A stretch of DNA of 64,000 nt from Bicyclus anynana (Eukaryota; Arthropoda; Insecta; Lepidoptera; Nymphalidae), in the NCBI RefSeq assembly GCF_947172395.1, contig NC_069106.1:6262001-6326000 (forward strand). Reading direction: 5' to 3'. A program made the translations under genes and the position numbers. Below the pieces are notes generated by a model. The model saw only the letters and a list, made by a program, of their open reading frames with translations, was not told where the DNA came from and made no database searches. Positions 32,456-43,812 of this stretch are shown one piece after another (position 1 is the first letter of the stretch; the number at the start of each line of letters is the position of its first letter).

Positions 32456-35400
32456 CTGCAAGTAAATCAGCATTAGTATACTCAAAGGTGTCGGTTCGAA
32501 TCCGGTCCGGGGCATGCACCTCCAACTTTTCAGTTGCGTGCATTTTAAGAAATTAAATATCACGTGTCTCAAATGGTGAAGCAAAAACATCGTGAGGAAA
32601 CCTGCATACCAGAGAATTTTCTTAATTCTCTGCGTGTGTGAAGTCGCCATCCGCATTGGGCCAGTGTGGTAGACCGTAGACCTAAACCCTCTCATTCAGA
32701 GAGGAGACTCGAGCTCAGCAGTGAACTGAATATGGGTTGATGATGATGACGTTAATACCCAATGATTTGTAGAACAAGGTATGTAGAAACAAATTCTGAA
32801 AAGTCTGTTTTTATTGAGAAAAATTACAATACGGAACTTAAGCTAACTTATCCTAATAACTTAACAAACCACGTGGAATGGTGGCAAGAATACTGGCTGC
32901 ATTTCCGCGCTGGACAGCCAGGGTGATCCTTTGCGCAAAAAATGAGCCAACCCTTCTGTCACCAGTCGAGGCAACTAGCCGCGGTGAAATGATACGGTGC
33001 AATTGTGGCACTTAGACATGCCCAAAGGCTTTCCACGGCAAAAGGAACAAATATTATTCTTATAAAAAGATCTTAATAGCAACCTGGAGTTGGAACCCCC
33101 TTTCGATTTCTACACGACATCGTACCGGAACGCTAAATCGCTTTGCAGTACGTCTTTGTCGGTAAGGGTGGTAACTAGCCATGGCCAAAGCCTCCCACCA
33201 GCCAGACCAGTCTTGTAAATCCACCGCGCATTCTTCAAAACGGAGGTCGTCAAAAAATTGTATTGTATTGATTGTATTGGATGGATTTGGATCTCCTTAG
33301 TTCTTACTTACCAATAAGAGTAACCCAGTCCAGGCGCAGGGGTAGAGCCTCCGAAGGCTACATAGGAGAACGCCAGGTGGTTCTTCAGACCGGAAGTGGC
33401 CCAATATATTCCAAACAACAGCATCACGGTTATTCCCACAACTGTAGTGGCTACGTTTGTCCAAAGGCAACCTGATGAAAAACGTTTTTGTTAATCAAAT
33501 ATAGATGTAAACTATAATGGAGAATGTTACTAGGTACGCAAAATCATTAGAAACTTTGTTACATTCGTTATCAACTTATATTTGGTTCTCTGCTGAGCTC
33601 GAGTCTCCTCTCAGAATGAGAGGGGTTAGGCCAATAGTTCACCACGCTGGCCCAATGCGGATTGGCAGACTTCACACACGCAGAGAATTAAGAAAATTCT
33701 CTGGTATGCAGGTTTCCTCACGATGTTTTCCTTCACCGTTTGAGACACGTGATATTTAATTTCTTAAAATGCACACAACTGAACAGTTGGAGGTGCATGC
33801 CCAGGACCGGATTCGAACCGATATCCTCCGGAATCGGAGGCAGAGGTCATATCCACTGGGCTATCACGGCTCTTACATTAAAGCTTTTATATACACAGAA
33901 CGCTTTGTTACATTAAAGCTTTTATATATACAGATACACTAGTTATTGTTTTATTTACAAATACCAAATAATTATGATTTTACATACATTCAAAGTTCGC
34001 ATAAATATCGTCTCGCGCTAACGGTCGCGATATTGTATGTGACGTCATCGCACAAGATTTGCTCGCCCATTATAGGCAATTTCGTACTTCTGGCGTACTG
34101 TATTTTTTGTTTTCAACGGAGCATACAGAAATCTAACATTTAAAAATAGTGAACATTCTCCATTTGTAGAGGAAATATTTTTTGTTTGTTTTTTTAATGA
34201 CATCTTTCCCCAGGGACGTAGCTACCATCGTATGCCGGGGCCACTTACGCAAAAATCAGTAAAATGTAATCGACAATCTGACTTATGACGGGTTATACGA
34301 CTAATTTTTAAACCCCCCCTCCTCCCCCCCCCCCCCATTAATGCAGGGCAAAGGCACGCTACGCCACTAAGTTACCCTTCCGACTACGATCATCCGATAC
34401 TTTATTTTATCCTCGTATTCTGACGAGAACAGGCACTATACGGGGAAACTACTATTAATATTATAAGCAAAAGAGTTTGTATCTACAGGATGCTGGGGAG
34501 TTTTACCCATAATTTCAAGGTGTTGACGAGTTTATTGGAGCTGAACTGCATAACTAATATTTTTTTAACTAAAAAATAAAAACTTTTTATGTTTTTATAC
34601 AAAGTAATTCAAATTTTATTCAAACTAACACACGATTTTCAGGGCCGGCACGTCCATACAGCGACGGGCAGTAGTCGATCCAGGCGCCAAATCCTAGAGA
34701 GCCCTTAAAATTTTAATCCCAGTCAACCGTAGACGGTACTGCGCCTGATTTTCAATTGGTCACCCCAGAGTATGGACGAGATCTTCGCGTTCCATTCTTA
34801 CTTTACACTCATAATTTGGTATAGGTATCTTCATATTATTAGGAGCAAATAGGAGAGGCGCCTTTGTATCTCGCTCCATTTTAAAATTTACTTCGGGCCG
34901 GCGCTGCATGTTGTGCACAGATTTTTGGCCTATTTTGGAACCAAAATGCATTGCACAAAGTCAAGCGCATAACCCTTTCAAGCTTTACAATCGAGTAAAA
35001 GACTTACCGGGTAATCCAAATGCGGGTTCCGTAGGATTTCTGGTGGCGTTGAGTATGGCCAACGAGGCAGCCAACACGCCCAGCGTTAGCTTCAAGAAGA
35101 GCAGCAATAACGTTCCAACGTATACACCGAATGATATCACTGGTGGATCCTTCACTGCAATAAACAATAGGGATTGATGACAAGGTTGAATTATTATGAT
35201 TTTTTATGAAACATTCTCGGGTAATTCAAAATTCATTTATTTCAAGTAGGCTCAGTTTACAAGCACTTTTGACACGTCAGTTGACTATTTGTAAAGATTC
35301 TACCACCGGCTCGAAAGGCAGATTCTGCTAAGAAACCGGCAAGAAACTCAACAGTTGCTCTTTTAAAAAAATCATGCAATATTATAATTTACAATTGATG

Positions 35401-38400
35401 ACAACATTACCATGACTAAGTAAATGTTTTTTGACACATTGCTTAAAGCTATGCATTGGCAGGTCCATCACAGTCTTGTTATAGTACACCTAACAAACCT
35501 ACAAAAGATTTTTTTACTCTTTGGAGACGATATGCAGAAATAATTAACTTATGCCCGTGTCTAGTAAGGAGTGGGTTTAAATCTCCTTTTCGTTTGTACA
35601 AATTAATATTTTGTCTTACATAGATTATGCTGTTATATAGTCTCCTCTCAGAATCAGAATGATAGAAGTTAGGCCAATAGTCTACCACGCTGGCCCAATG
35701 CGGATTGGCAGACTTCACACACGCAGAGAATTAAGAAAATTCTCATGCAGGTTTCCTCACGATTTTTTCCTTAACCGTTTCAGACACGCACTATTTAATT
35801 TCTTAAAATGCACTTAACTGAAAAGTTGAAGGTGCATACCTGGGATCGGATTCGAACCTACGCCTTCTGAATTAAAGGCAGAGGTCATATCCACTGGGCT
35901 ATCATGGCTCGTTCCGGTCATTATCATTAACCTACATTGTAGCAGGATTGTGGGTCTAAGCTCCATATTATCCTCTACTATATAAAGGGTGCTAGGTCAA
36001 GACCCTATAATGGGTGGGATCCTCCCTCTGTATAGGTTAATAGTGAAAGAACTCTTTTCTTTATGAGCTTTAACCCCCATAATGAACAATAAGGTATATT
36101 TGCAATCGCCGGTTCTTTATGTCTAGCGATAATGAAATTCTATATTGTTTTACTTACAGGGATTTGTGGTATCAACGGTAGTGACGGCGGTGCAAGCTTG
36201 ATTAGTCCTGTAGCCTGAAGCTAAGGCTCGGGCCTGAAAAATAAAACAATAATATTTTTTTTTATTTAATGACAACTTAGCCCTTGATCAGATGTTATGG
36301 GACGATAAGGTCTAAGATATCCATCTTAGGAACGAGTTGCGAAGCTGAAGTGGGCAGGGTAAATAGTTCGAAGAGCAGATGGACGTTGGGGTCTCAAGGT
36401 GCTGGAATGGCGACTTCCCGTTAAGTGGACCGAGGACTCGAGAGGAATCGAGCGGATTGCAGGGAGGCGCTGGATGTTGGCGGCCCATCACCGTGGTGTT
36501 GGAAGTGCTTGCAAGAGGGCTATGTCCAGCAGTGGACGTCCATCGGCTGTTAACGATAATGATGAAGCTGCGAGGCAGTCAGTCGTAATTTTTTTTTATT
36601 GGTTTGCTAAACTGGCACAATTACCTTAAACTAACAAATATTATAAATAGCTTCTTCTCATCCTCACGTAATTGTGCCTACTTGAAGCAAACACAACATG
36701 CTTACATAGGGTACATAACGCATATTATTAACTTACTCTAAACAAAAAGAAAAAAGACAAACAAACAAAAAAGAAATGTGAAGAAATAATCCATCAATAA
36801 CATTTAAGGAAACCTAATCTTAATACTGCTAATTGCGTCACTGAATAATAAATCATACCTCGTCTTCTCTCGCCTGCGCCTCTGTCTTGCAACTCATGGC
36901 ACAGGCATTCATATCCGGGATGCATGTCACTAAAATAAAATTATGTTGTTTTAGATTATATATTGGTACTTTAAGTCATACTCCTTAATTAATTTGGCTG
37001 AAATTTGGAATGGAAATGGATTTTACTCTGGATTAACACATAGGCTACATTTCATCCCGGGAAAATCTACGGTTCCCGCGGGATTTGTTAAAAACTGTAT
37101 TCCACGCGCACGAAGTCGCGGGCGTCCGCTAATCCTACTAATATTATAAACGCGAGAGTTTGTATGGATGTTTGGATGTTTGTTACTCTTTAACACCGCT
37201 ACTACTGAAGCGATTTGGCTAAAATTTGCAAATGGATTTTACTCTGGATTAACACATAGGCTACTTTTTATCCCGAAAAAATCTGACTACACGACTGAAA
37301 CAAAACTTTAGTTCTCCCTCTAAACGTCCGTTCGACTCGCCCGATTACAGTTTATGTAACAAATACACCTGTTTACTCCCCAAGTAAATTAAGAGGCGTA
37401 ATAGCCCAGTGGATATGACCTCTACCTCCAATTCCGTAGGGTGTGGGTTCGAATTCGGTCCGGGGCATGCACCTCCAACTTTTCAGTTGTGTGCTATTAA
37501 GAAATTAAAATCACGTGTCTCAAACGGTGAAGGAAAAAAATCGTGGGCCAGTGTAGCGGACTATTGGCCTATCATTCTGAAAGGAGACTCGAGCTCAGCA
37601 GTGAGCCGAATATGGGTTGGATAATGATGATAAATGATGATTTCCCAAGTAAAGCGTGGGTGGGTCAGTTTTACTTCAAAACCTGGTTCGTTATGATGAG
37701 TTAATTACAAAACTTACTGTATAAGGTATTGTAGGAGGGTGTAGCGAAGATATACAAAGCGAACTCTCCGCGAAACAATCCATAGCGCACGGTGCTGTCC
37801 TGCTCCTGGTTGGCGGTGTAAACATTTGAAACTATCTGAAACAATGACACTTCTATAATCTACAGTTCTACAAACCTACCTACTACTGTCAGTGGTGGAT
37901 TTACCAACAGGTTAAAAGCGGATTTACATTTGTCTGACGTGTCATGTCGTGACGCATCAGAACAGATTCAACGCAGAGAGAATCAAAAAAAAAATTGCCA
38001 AAAATTTTTCATTTTTTTTAATTTTTTTTTATTAATTGTTGATTTAAATCAGTATTTTAATAAGCAGTCATTATTAAATATTTTTTACACATTTTTCAAA
38101 TATTTTTTGTTGTTTTTGTTTCAATATTTCAAATATACATTTATCATATTTTATTTTTTTAAATATTAACGTTGTCATCTGTTAAAAAAGTAAAAAAAAA
38201 AAGATAACTAAAATTTTTACAAAAAATAAAAAATGTTTATTTATACATTTGGTTGTGTTACCTAATTTTAGTCAATTAAGCAAAAAAAATCTCGCAAATT
38301 TGCAAAAAAAAAATCATGCCAAGCTTCATTTGAATTAATTCAGTAGTTTCAGCGTGATGCCCGGTCAACAAAAAGACGAACAGACAAAAAATAATATAAA

Positions 38401-41400
38401 CATATTTTTTTGGTTTATAACAACAGTCAGATTTTTATACTATTACAGTTTTATTATAAGTATAGTATAGTATAGTTTAATTACTATGCGAATTAATCCA
38501 CGGCTTTTGATGCAATAGGTAGATAATACTCACTGCATTTTTCAGTTCCACATTTTTTTTTAAAGAATATTTGCCATATCTTTTAAATATCACCAATATT
38601 CCCATTCCCCTCCAACTAGACGGGAAAGACTGTATTAGGAGTAGATACGACCGACAATACGATACGACAATAGACCAACGGGGCGGGGATCGAACCACCA
38701 CCCCTCGGTGATGAGTCTGACTGCTCTTACCGTTGAGCTATTGAGGCTTTATATACCTACAATATTACCTTGATGATTTGGTATTTATTGCTATAAGTAA
38801 GTAAGTATTATTGGTAGGTAGGTAGGTTAATTTTACAATTTTACAATTCAAAGATAACTCGGAATCGTGATAGATATACATCAATGATACTGCACAATGA
38901 AAGTAATCTTGAAGATAGACATTTTTTTATTCATATACTAGCGGACGCCCGCGACTTCGTCCGCCCTTACACCTCTTTAATCCAGTCCTTACAGTAGTGT
39001 CGCTGTAAAAATGGAGTAACTTCTCCCGTTTTCCCAACATTTCCCTTCACTGCTCTGCTCCTATTTATCGTAGCGTGATGAAAAGTATACTATAACCTGC
39101 CCAGGAGTATGAAGAATAATTGTACCTACTAAGTTTCGTTAAAATCCGTCGAGTAGTTTTTGTTTCTATAACGAACATACTGACAGACAGACAAAAATTT
39201 TATATATTTCATGTACATAATTGACCTCTCTACAGATTTATTATAAGTATAGATTAATGCCTACTTTATTGTCTGCTATACCAGAAGCAGCGAATTACAG
39301 GGCAGCATTCGGGAAACTCCGCGATATATTTTAGTCCGAAATTCCTCTGTGCCTTAAGACAAATTAATGTCTTCGAACAGTGCGTGTTGCCATTGATAAC
39401 CTATGGTTCCGAGACTTGGTTGCTAACTATGGGCTCAGAAGGCTCAGAGTCACACTGCGAGCGATGGAACGAGCTATGCTCGGAGTATCTCTGCGTGATC
39501 GAATCAGAAATTAAGAGATCCACAGAAGATCTAAAATCACCGACATAGCTCATCGAGTCGTTGAAATGATGCTGAAGTGGCAATGAATGGGGCAGTGGGA
39601 CATAGTTCGAAGAGCTGATGGACATTGTTGGTCGACCTTCCACTAAGTGAACTGACGACAGCGAGTCGCAGGGATTCGCTAGATGCAGGTTGCTCAGTAT
39701 CGTGATGTTTGGGATTCCCTACAAAAAGCCTATGTCCTGCAGTGGACGTCCATCGGCTGATATAATGATGATTTTAGAGTTTCCTTGCTTAAAATAGAAT
39801 GCATTTTATTCAATACTAGCAGACGCCCGCCCTTAGACCACTTAATCCAGCCCTTACGGTAGTATAGCTGTAAAAATGCAGTAACTTCTCCCGTTTTCCC
39901 AACATTTCCCTTTACTGCTCTGCTCCTATTTATCGTAGCGTGATGAAAGTATAACCTGCCCAGGAGAATGAAAAACAATTGTACTAAGTTTCATTAAAAT
40001 CCGTCGAGTACTTAGACCATTAATAACTGGTCTAAGGTCGAGTAGTTTTTGTTTCTATGACGAACATACAGACAGACAAAAATTTTACTGATTGCATTTT
40101 TGGCATCAGTACTAACTACCCCCTGATTATTATTTTGGAAATATATTTCATGTACAGAATTGACCTCTCTACAGATTTATTATAAGTAGGTATAGATATA
40201 GAAGATAGTTCTGTAAAGGAGCACAAGTGAAGTGAAGGTTGTTTTAAGTGATTAATGTTTCAATTTTCTAGGTGGACTCCAGAAATAATTTTAGTAAGGT
40301 TGCCTTCGCTTTAGGTAACTAAAGCATGGCATGGCTTGACTGACTGCCAACGACGGACGATGGACTATTAGATACTCAGAGGCACAATTATCCGCCCACT
40401 TTAATTTACTCGCATCATTGTCGCAGGGCAACGTCAGCGAGTGGAGCACGATAAAACAAATAAATTCAAGAATCAATGCTTTTATTGAAAGAAACTTTAC
40501 AACAATATGGTGGGTACAAGACCAAAAAGTGCGGGTCGGAAAAAACACAAACGACAAGCTTACATAGATGACAGATCAGTGTTTCCATAAACGATTATAA
40601 AAGAGATGTAGACGCAATACCTATTTCCAACAGTCATATTAATGTGGGCGGATAGTTGTGCCTCTGAGTATATTTGACCACTTTCGCCCTATTAAAACAA
40701 ATTACTTGTAAAAATGATTACTTGATGACTTGCTAAATGTATGCTAAGTTGACGCAAAGCAATACTAAATTAAAAAAAATGGCTAATATTGACCACAAGA
40801 TCTATTTATATGGACGCGGCTTAATACCGGGATGAATATTACTTGCTTACCAAGCAATAGACCAGTCTTGTCCTGACCTTATGTTACCAGAGAAAAGGGC
40901 CTTGATTTTATACCTACAGATACCTTACCATACGATAAGGAAATACTCAATCACAATACTCAACAAAAGAGTAAACAATTGATACCAACTAACGATATCT
41001 GACGTAAATAAGCTTAGTACAATTATAGTCTATGTAATAGAGAATGAATAGGTTGGTAACAAAGATTTTCTACTGACTATTAGACATGTTACGCTTACAA
41101 AATCACCGCAAAAATTGATACAAATTTAGGTATTCCGCTGAGCGCACACATGTATAATTATGTGTTTTTTTATTACTTACAAGTTCGCCGTTGACTACAT
41201 TTATCTCACCTGACTAATTTGTTACGAGGAAGATAAAAATCCACACCCCTTTCGGTTTCTACACGATATCGTACTGGAACGCTAAATCGCTTGGCGGTAC
41301 GTCTTTGTCGGTGGGGTGGCAACTAGCCACGGCCAAAACCTCCCACCAGTCAGAAATGCGACCACCAGCGACTAAATGTAATTAAGACAATTAGCCACTT

Positions 41401-42289
41401 TTGTCTGCCTCGGTTTCAACTCGCTAGTGACTTAACTGACAGTATAAAATCTTTGGTTGGTAAGGTATAATAATGAACTTATCTTCATTGTAAAAAATCC
41501 AAAAAGAACTTTAGTGTCTAAAGAGCTCAGAAGTCGTAATGGCATTAACTAAAATTACGAGAGGCGTTTAGTGGAATCCCCATCTAATGAATTCGCCTCG
41601 AGCCTATGGTTCTATATCACCCATTCGGCTCACTGTTGAGTACGAGTCTTCTCTCAGAATGAGAGGGCCCAATGCGGATTGGCAGACTTCGCACACGTAG
41701 AGAGTTAAGAAAATTCTCAAGTAGGTAACCTACAGGTTTTCTCTTACGATATTTTGTCTTCACTGTTTGAGACAAGTGATATTTAATTTCTTATTAAAAT
41801 GAACACAACTGAAAAGTTGGAGGTGCATGCCCCAGACCGGATTCGAGCCCAAACCCTCCGAAATCGGACGCAGAGTTCTAATCCACTGAGCTATCACGGC
41901 TATAGTGATTTAATTTCTTAAAATGCACACAACTGAAAGTTGGAGGTGCATGCCCCGGGCTGGATTCGAACCTACGCCCCCCGAATCGCTGCTATATATT
42001 ATACCTACTGCTTTAGGCATGTATGTATACCTAGTAGCTAGTACCTACCTAATAAAAAATCTATGTTCTCACTTCCAACAGCATTCTTTAAAACTCATTA
42101 CAAGCATCAGATAATACTAAAAATATTATTAAGTATACTCATAATATAAACCTTCACTGATACTGCTTTAAAGTATTCAAAAGTCATACTAACCCAACTG
42201 TTACTAGCTATGGCCACTATAGTCAAAATCACACACAAAACACTAGAAATAAACGCACCGAAAATGTAATTCCGACGTGTTACCGCCAT
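32317..42289 (-). CDS. Clrn-like: Clarin-like tetraspan membrane protein (7 exons, 268 aa)
   Basis: Spliced from seven exons: 42289-42194, 37835-37718, 36929-36859, 36233-36158, 35154-35008, 33471-33312 and 32455-32317. The exons total 807 bp, with all phases consistent and GT-AG at every junction. The product has four hydrophobic helices: residues ~9-29, ~130-152, ~177-197 and ~222-240. A cysteine-containing extracellular loop between TM1 and TM2 has YGLFRGE soon after TM1. This layout and the YGLFxGE motif match clarins, small tetraspan proteins that in vertebrates organise hair-cell and photoreceptor actin and synapses. After TM3 comes a Gly/Pro-rich stretch, then TM4 and a short cytoplasmic tail ending NIFLY, a possible PDZ-binding end. 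Length is slightly above the ~230 aa of vertebrate clarins. Another PMP22/claudin-like family is possible. The gene structure is firm; the family name is a remembered match. Confidence 0.75.
32483..32750 (+). mobile_element. SINE family A in clarin-like intron 6
   Basis: The head is lost before the B-box (GGTTCGAATCC); body complete, with a GATGATGAC tail. Opposite to the gene and only ~27 bp from the exon 7 acceptor. Confidence 0.85.
32800..33010 (-). mobile_element. Retroelement 3' end (QRGNAAS family)
   Basis: The minus strand encodes AQRITLAVQRGNAASILAT, the C-terminal end of the same domain seen at 23235-23790, then a short 3' UTR ending CTCAATAAAAA. It is therefore a truncated polyadenylated retroelement copy within clarin-like intron 6. 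Confidence 0.7.
33085..33252 (-). mobile_element. SINE family C
   Basis: Matches the tail and head of SINE-C in reverse with an internal deletion. In clarin-like intron 6. Confidence 0.75.
33312..33471 (-). CDS. Clrn-like: Clarin-like exon 6
   Basis: 160 bp. Encodes TM3 (VGITVMLLFGIYW) and the second extracellular loop, ending GLGYSY. Phases 1 to 2. A TIR element holding a SINE lies just upstream in intron 5 (33517-34163). Confidence 0.8.
33517..34163. mobile_element. TIR element with ATGGAGAATGTT ends, SINE inside
   Basis: Starts ATGGAGAATGTT and ends AACATTCTCCAT. The interior around 33945-34150 matches 53770-54140 in reverse. SINE-A is inserted at 33585-33880, flanked by repeated TTGTTACATTAAAGC-type sequence. 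A sister copy with a different insertion lies in htt (53756-54628). No transposase. Confidence 0.75.
33585..33877 (-). mobile_element. SINE family A nested in a TIR element
   Basis: Complete minus-strand copy from the GATATCC-decayed B-box region to the AGCTCGAGTCTCC end. Confidence 0.85.
34211..34369. mobile_element. hAT-type MITE, internally deleted
   Basis: CAGGGACGTAGCTACC at the left and GCTACGCCACTA at the right. A C-rich run (34315-34335) replaces part of the body. In clarin-like intron 5. Confidence 0.7.
34486..34640. mobile_element. Mariner-like MITE fragment
   Basis: One end (ACAGGATGCTGGGGAGTTTT) related to the 2095-2433 family; the other end is not found. Confidence 0.55.
35008..35154 (-). 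CDS. Clrn-like: Clarin-like exon 5
   Basis: 147 bp. Encodes TM2 (after FGVYVGTLL) and the cytoplasmic segment NPTEPAFGLPG, similar in position to the conserved NxxxxPxxxLxG segment of clarins. Phases 1 to 1. Confidence 0.8.
35171..35222 (+). repeat. R3 terminal scrap
   Basis: GATTGATGACAAGG through AACATTCTCGGGTAA resembles the end of R3 (48465-48515) but stops where another repeat begins. It abuts clarin-like exon 5. Confidence 0.5.
35228..35400. repeat. Interspersed repeat (TTATTTCAAGTAGGC family)
   Basis: Near-identical to 42826-42975; fragments at 9585 and 12770. Contains AAAGATTCTACCACCGG. Probably the 3' end of a LINE in reverse; no ORF. Confidence 0.65.
35640..35915 (-). mobile_element. 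SINE family A in clarin-like intron 4
   Basis: Minus-strand copy ending at GAGCCATGATAGCCCAGTGG (minus-strand head). Confidence 0.8.
36158..36233 (-). CDS. Clrn-like: Clarin-like exon 4
   Basis: 76 bp. Hydrophilic end of the loop with one cysteine. TTTTTCAG acceptor and GTAAGT donor, phases 0 to 1. Confidence 0.75.
36335..36570 (+). mobile_element. RTE-type LINE family A 3' end in clarin-like intron 3
   Basis: From GCGAAGCTGAAGTGG to GATAATGATGA, with small deletions. Non-functional. Confidence 0.8.
36859..36929 (-). CDS. Clrn-like: Clarin-like exon 3
   Basis: 71 bp. Encodes a loop segment with three cysteines (TCIPDMNACAMSC), probably disulphide-bonded outside the cell. TATTTTAG acceptor, GTATGA donor, phases 1 to 0. 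Confidence 0.75.
36990..37290 (+). mobile_element. Two tandem partial Helitron-like family A copies
   Basis: 36990-37131 is a 3' half ending CGTCCGCTAA (decayed CTAG). 37132-37290 starts with CCTACTAATATTATAAACGC and lacks a 3' end. Both in clarin-like intron 2. Confidence 0.6.
37390..37640 (+). mobile_element. SINE family A, internally deleted
   Basis: Head complete (TAGCCCAGTGG, GGTTCGAATTC); the segment from the CGTGAGG block to GGGCCAG is deleted. Lies 78 bp from clarin-like exon 2. Confidence 0.8.
37718..37835 (-). CDS. Clrn-like: Clarin-like exon 2
   Basis: 118 bp with a TTGTTTCAG acceptor and GTAAGT donor. Encodes the start of the large extracellular loop including YGLFRGE. Separated from exon 1 by a 4.36 kb intron packed with repeats. 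Confidence 0.8.
37900..38519. other. AT-rich intron DNA, no feature
   Basis: Long A and T runs; an open frame at 37930-38169 is a low-complexity Phe/Tyr artefact. Part of clarin-like intron 1. Confidence 0.6.
38520..38748 (-). mobile_element. tRNA-derived SINE family B
   Basis: The plus strand ends with the reversed head (GGGGATCGAACCACC, then TACCGTTGAGCTATTGAGGC). Poly-T at the left marks the tail. Confidence 0.8.
38937..39253 (-). mobile_element. Helitron-like element, fourth subfamily
   Basis: The plus strand starts CTAGCGGACGCCCGCGACTT. The body (ACTTCTCCCGTTTTCCCAAC and onward) is shared with 39817-40200. Ends TTATAAGTATAGA. Confidence 0.6.
39270..39775 (+). mobile_element. RTE-type LINE family A, longest copy
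   Basis: Decayed frames encode blocks such as FEQCVLPLITYGSETWLL, RAMERAMLGVSLRDRIR and DIVRRADG, the usual C-terminal portion of RTE-clade reverse transcriptases. Ends CTGATATAATGATG. Several stops and frameshifts; no intact catalytic core. Confidence 0.85.
39817..40200 (-). mobile_element. Helitron-like element, fourth subfamily, second copy
   Basis: Starts CTAGCAGACGCCCGCCC on the plus strand. Body matches 38990-39250, with an extra ~90 bp containing TAATAACTGGTCTAAGG. Confidence 0.6.
40373..40670. mobile_element. MITE with 32-bp TIRs
   Basis: 40373-40404 and 40639-40670 are inverted repeats at 30 of 32 positions, starting TACTCAGAGGCACAA. 298 bp. The minus-strand open frame inside has no motif. 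Class unknown. Confidence 0.8.
40671..41217. other. No feature recognised (clarin-like intron 1)
   Basis: AT-rich intron sequence without repeat or coding signal that I can support. Confidence 0.6.
41218..41355 (-). mobile_element. SINE family C, 3' part
   Basis: Tail and middle of SINE-C in reverse; head missing. Confidence 0.7.
41615..41985 (-). mobile_element. Two SINE family A copies in tandem
   Basis: 41615-41905 is near complete, ending with the reversed head. 41906-41985 starts again in the body (TTTAATTTCTTAAAATGCAC) and runs to the B-box. The second is a partial duplication of the first or a separate truncated insertion. Confidence 0.75.
42194..42289 (-). CDS. Clrn-like: Clarin-like exon 1
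   Basis: 32 codons from ATG: a basic start (MAVTRR) then the first transmembrane helix, ending AIASNSW. The donor is GTTAGT, weaker than the other donors. Frame is phase 0 into exon 2. The alternative of reading through the donor gives a frame ending after ~60 codons with no family match. Confidence 0.75.
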
Positions 42290-42302
42290 ATTGAATTATG
42301 AA

Positions 42303-42309
42303 CACTGAT
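42303..42309 (-). promoter_or_regulatory. Candidate initiator (TCAGT) of the clarin-like gene
   Basis: The minus strand reads ATCAGTG about 14-20 bases before the ATG, matching the arthropod initiator TCAGT. No TATA box at the expected distance. The 5' UTR would be very short, so this is only a candidate. Confidence 0.3.
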
Positions 42310-42513
42310 ACTATATTTCCCCTATTCGCAGCATTCTAATATTTATCAATGATAATGTGGATTATCAAATGATAAACTAATTGGTTGGCGTAATCGTAAT
42401 GATTCATCTTTGGAACAGTATTGGTATTTTATAATGGACGTTAGGTAGCTGTTATAGTCAAGGTGCACTTAGACGGGCAATTAAAATTGCTCCGATTTCA
42501 GCAATATTGTTAA

Positions 42514-42709
42514 CTAGCTGACGCCGCGCGGTCTCACCCGCGTGGTTCCCGTTCCCGTAAGAATACGGGGATAATATATAGCCTATAGCCTTCCTCGATA
42601 AATGGGCTATCTAACACTGAAAGAATTTTTCAAATCGGCCCCGTAGTTCCTGTGATTAGCGCGTTCAATCAAACAAACAAACTCTTCAGCTTTATAATAT
42701 TAGTATAGA
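42514..42709 (-). mobile_element. Helitron-like family B
   Basis: CTAGCTGACGCCGCGCGG on the plus strand to TAATATTAGTATAGA. Well preserved; lies about 225 bp upstream of the clarin-like start codon. Confidence 0.7.
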
Positions 42710-42825
42710 TATGATGTCACGACTACAACAAGAACAGTTTCTTTATGTAACTCCACACCGTATTGAGGAGCGTGGAATAGGTAATATGGATCACTTAAGA
42801 GCAAAATATATCAAATCAAATTAAA

Positions 42826-42975
42826 ATTAATTTATTTCAAGTAGGCTCAATCTACAAGCACTTTTGACACGTCAGTTGACTATTTGTAAAGATTCTACCA
42901 CCGGTTCGGAAGGCAGGTTCTGCTGAGAAGATACCAGCAAGAAACTCAACAGTTGCTCTTTTAAAATGGTACATT
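42826..42975. repeat. Interspersed repeat (TTATTTCAAGTAGGC family)
   Basis: Matches 35228-35380 nearly base for base, including the AACTCAACAGTTGCTC end. Confidence 0.7.
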
Positions 42976-43694
42976 AGCAAGTTCAACAAAAGTTGCTGGC
43001 AATACTTCGTGCAACTTTGAGAACGTGAGACATACCACCTACCAGAGTAGCTATACCAACCTACCTACATAGCAACTAATGATACGCTGTAGCTGTAGGT
43101 ATAGATAGTAGTAAAAAGGTACTGAGAGAAAAAAATCGACTAAAATTTCCCAACCGTATCTTGTAATACATGTCGAAGGCAATGAGCAATAATGAATAAA
43201 TGGAGCAATTTTAAACAATACTGGAATTTTATTGAAATTGCTCCAGATTAGTTGCCCAGCAATAATTCGGCCAATATGCCGTACAAGCCCACCATTAGGT
43301 AGGCACCAGTGGCGAAGAATGGAATTTTGACAAAGGTAAGCCGTCCCATAGAAAAGGAAATCCGGTTTCTCATGCATCCATAATTCCATACATACATACA
43401 TTACAATAATAAATATGTATGTATGGATTTTTAAAAGGTAATTCGGCGGGGTTCGGCTTGTATGGACTCTTCGCCACTGGTAGGCACACAGTTACAGCAA
43501 TATTTACTAGCGGTTCTGATACTTTCTTGATACGCACTTCGCAAATCTGGAGTACCCTCTTAGCTTCCGGTTTTTCTACTACCTACAACGCTTGAGGTAT
43601 AAATGCCTAGGTGGTACAATTGATAGCATATGCGGCTTTGGATCACGAATCCTGAGTTCGATTTTTTTTTCCAAGGTTCTAGTTAATGCTTCTG
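42976..43694. other. No gene recognised
   Basis: AT-rich intergenic DNA. 43370-43420 is a near-palindrome around ACATACATACATTAC and ATGTATGTATGG. The minus-strand frame 43051-43401 has no motif. Confidence 0.5.
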
Positions 43695-43812
43695 TTCTGT
43701 AAGTCATCATCATCATCAGATGGACGTCCACTGCTGGACATAGGCCTCTTGCATGAACTTCCAAGAACAACGGTCTCGAGCCGCCAGCATCCAAAAGCAT
43801 CCAATTTGGTCT
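43695..43812 (-). mobile_element. RTE-type LINE family A 3' fragment
   Basis: CATCATCATCAGATGGACGT and onward on the plus strand; last ~115 bp of the family. Confidence 0.75.
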
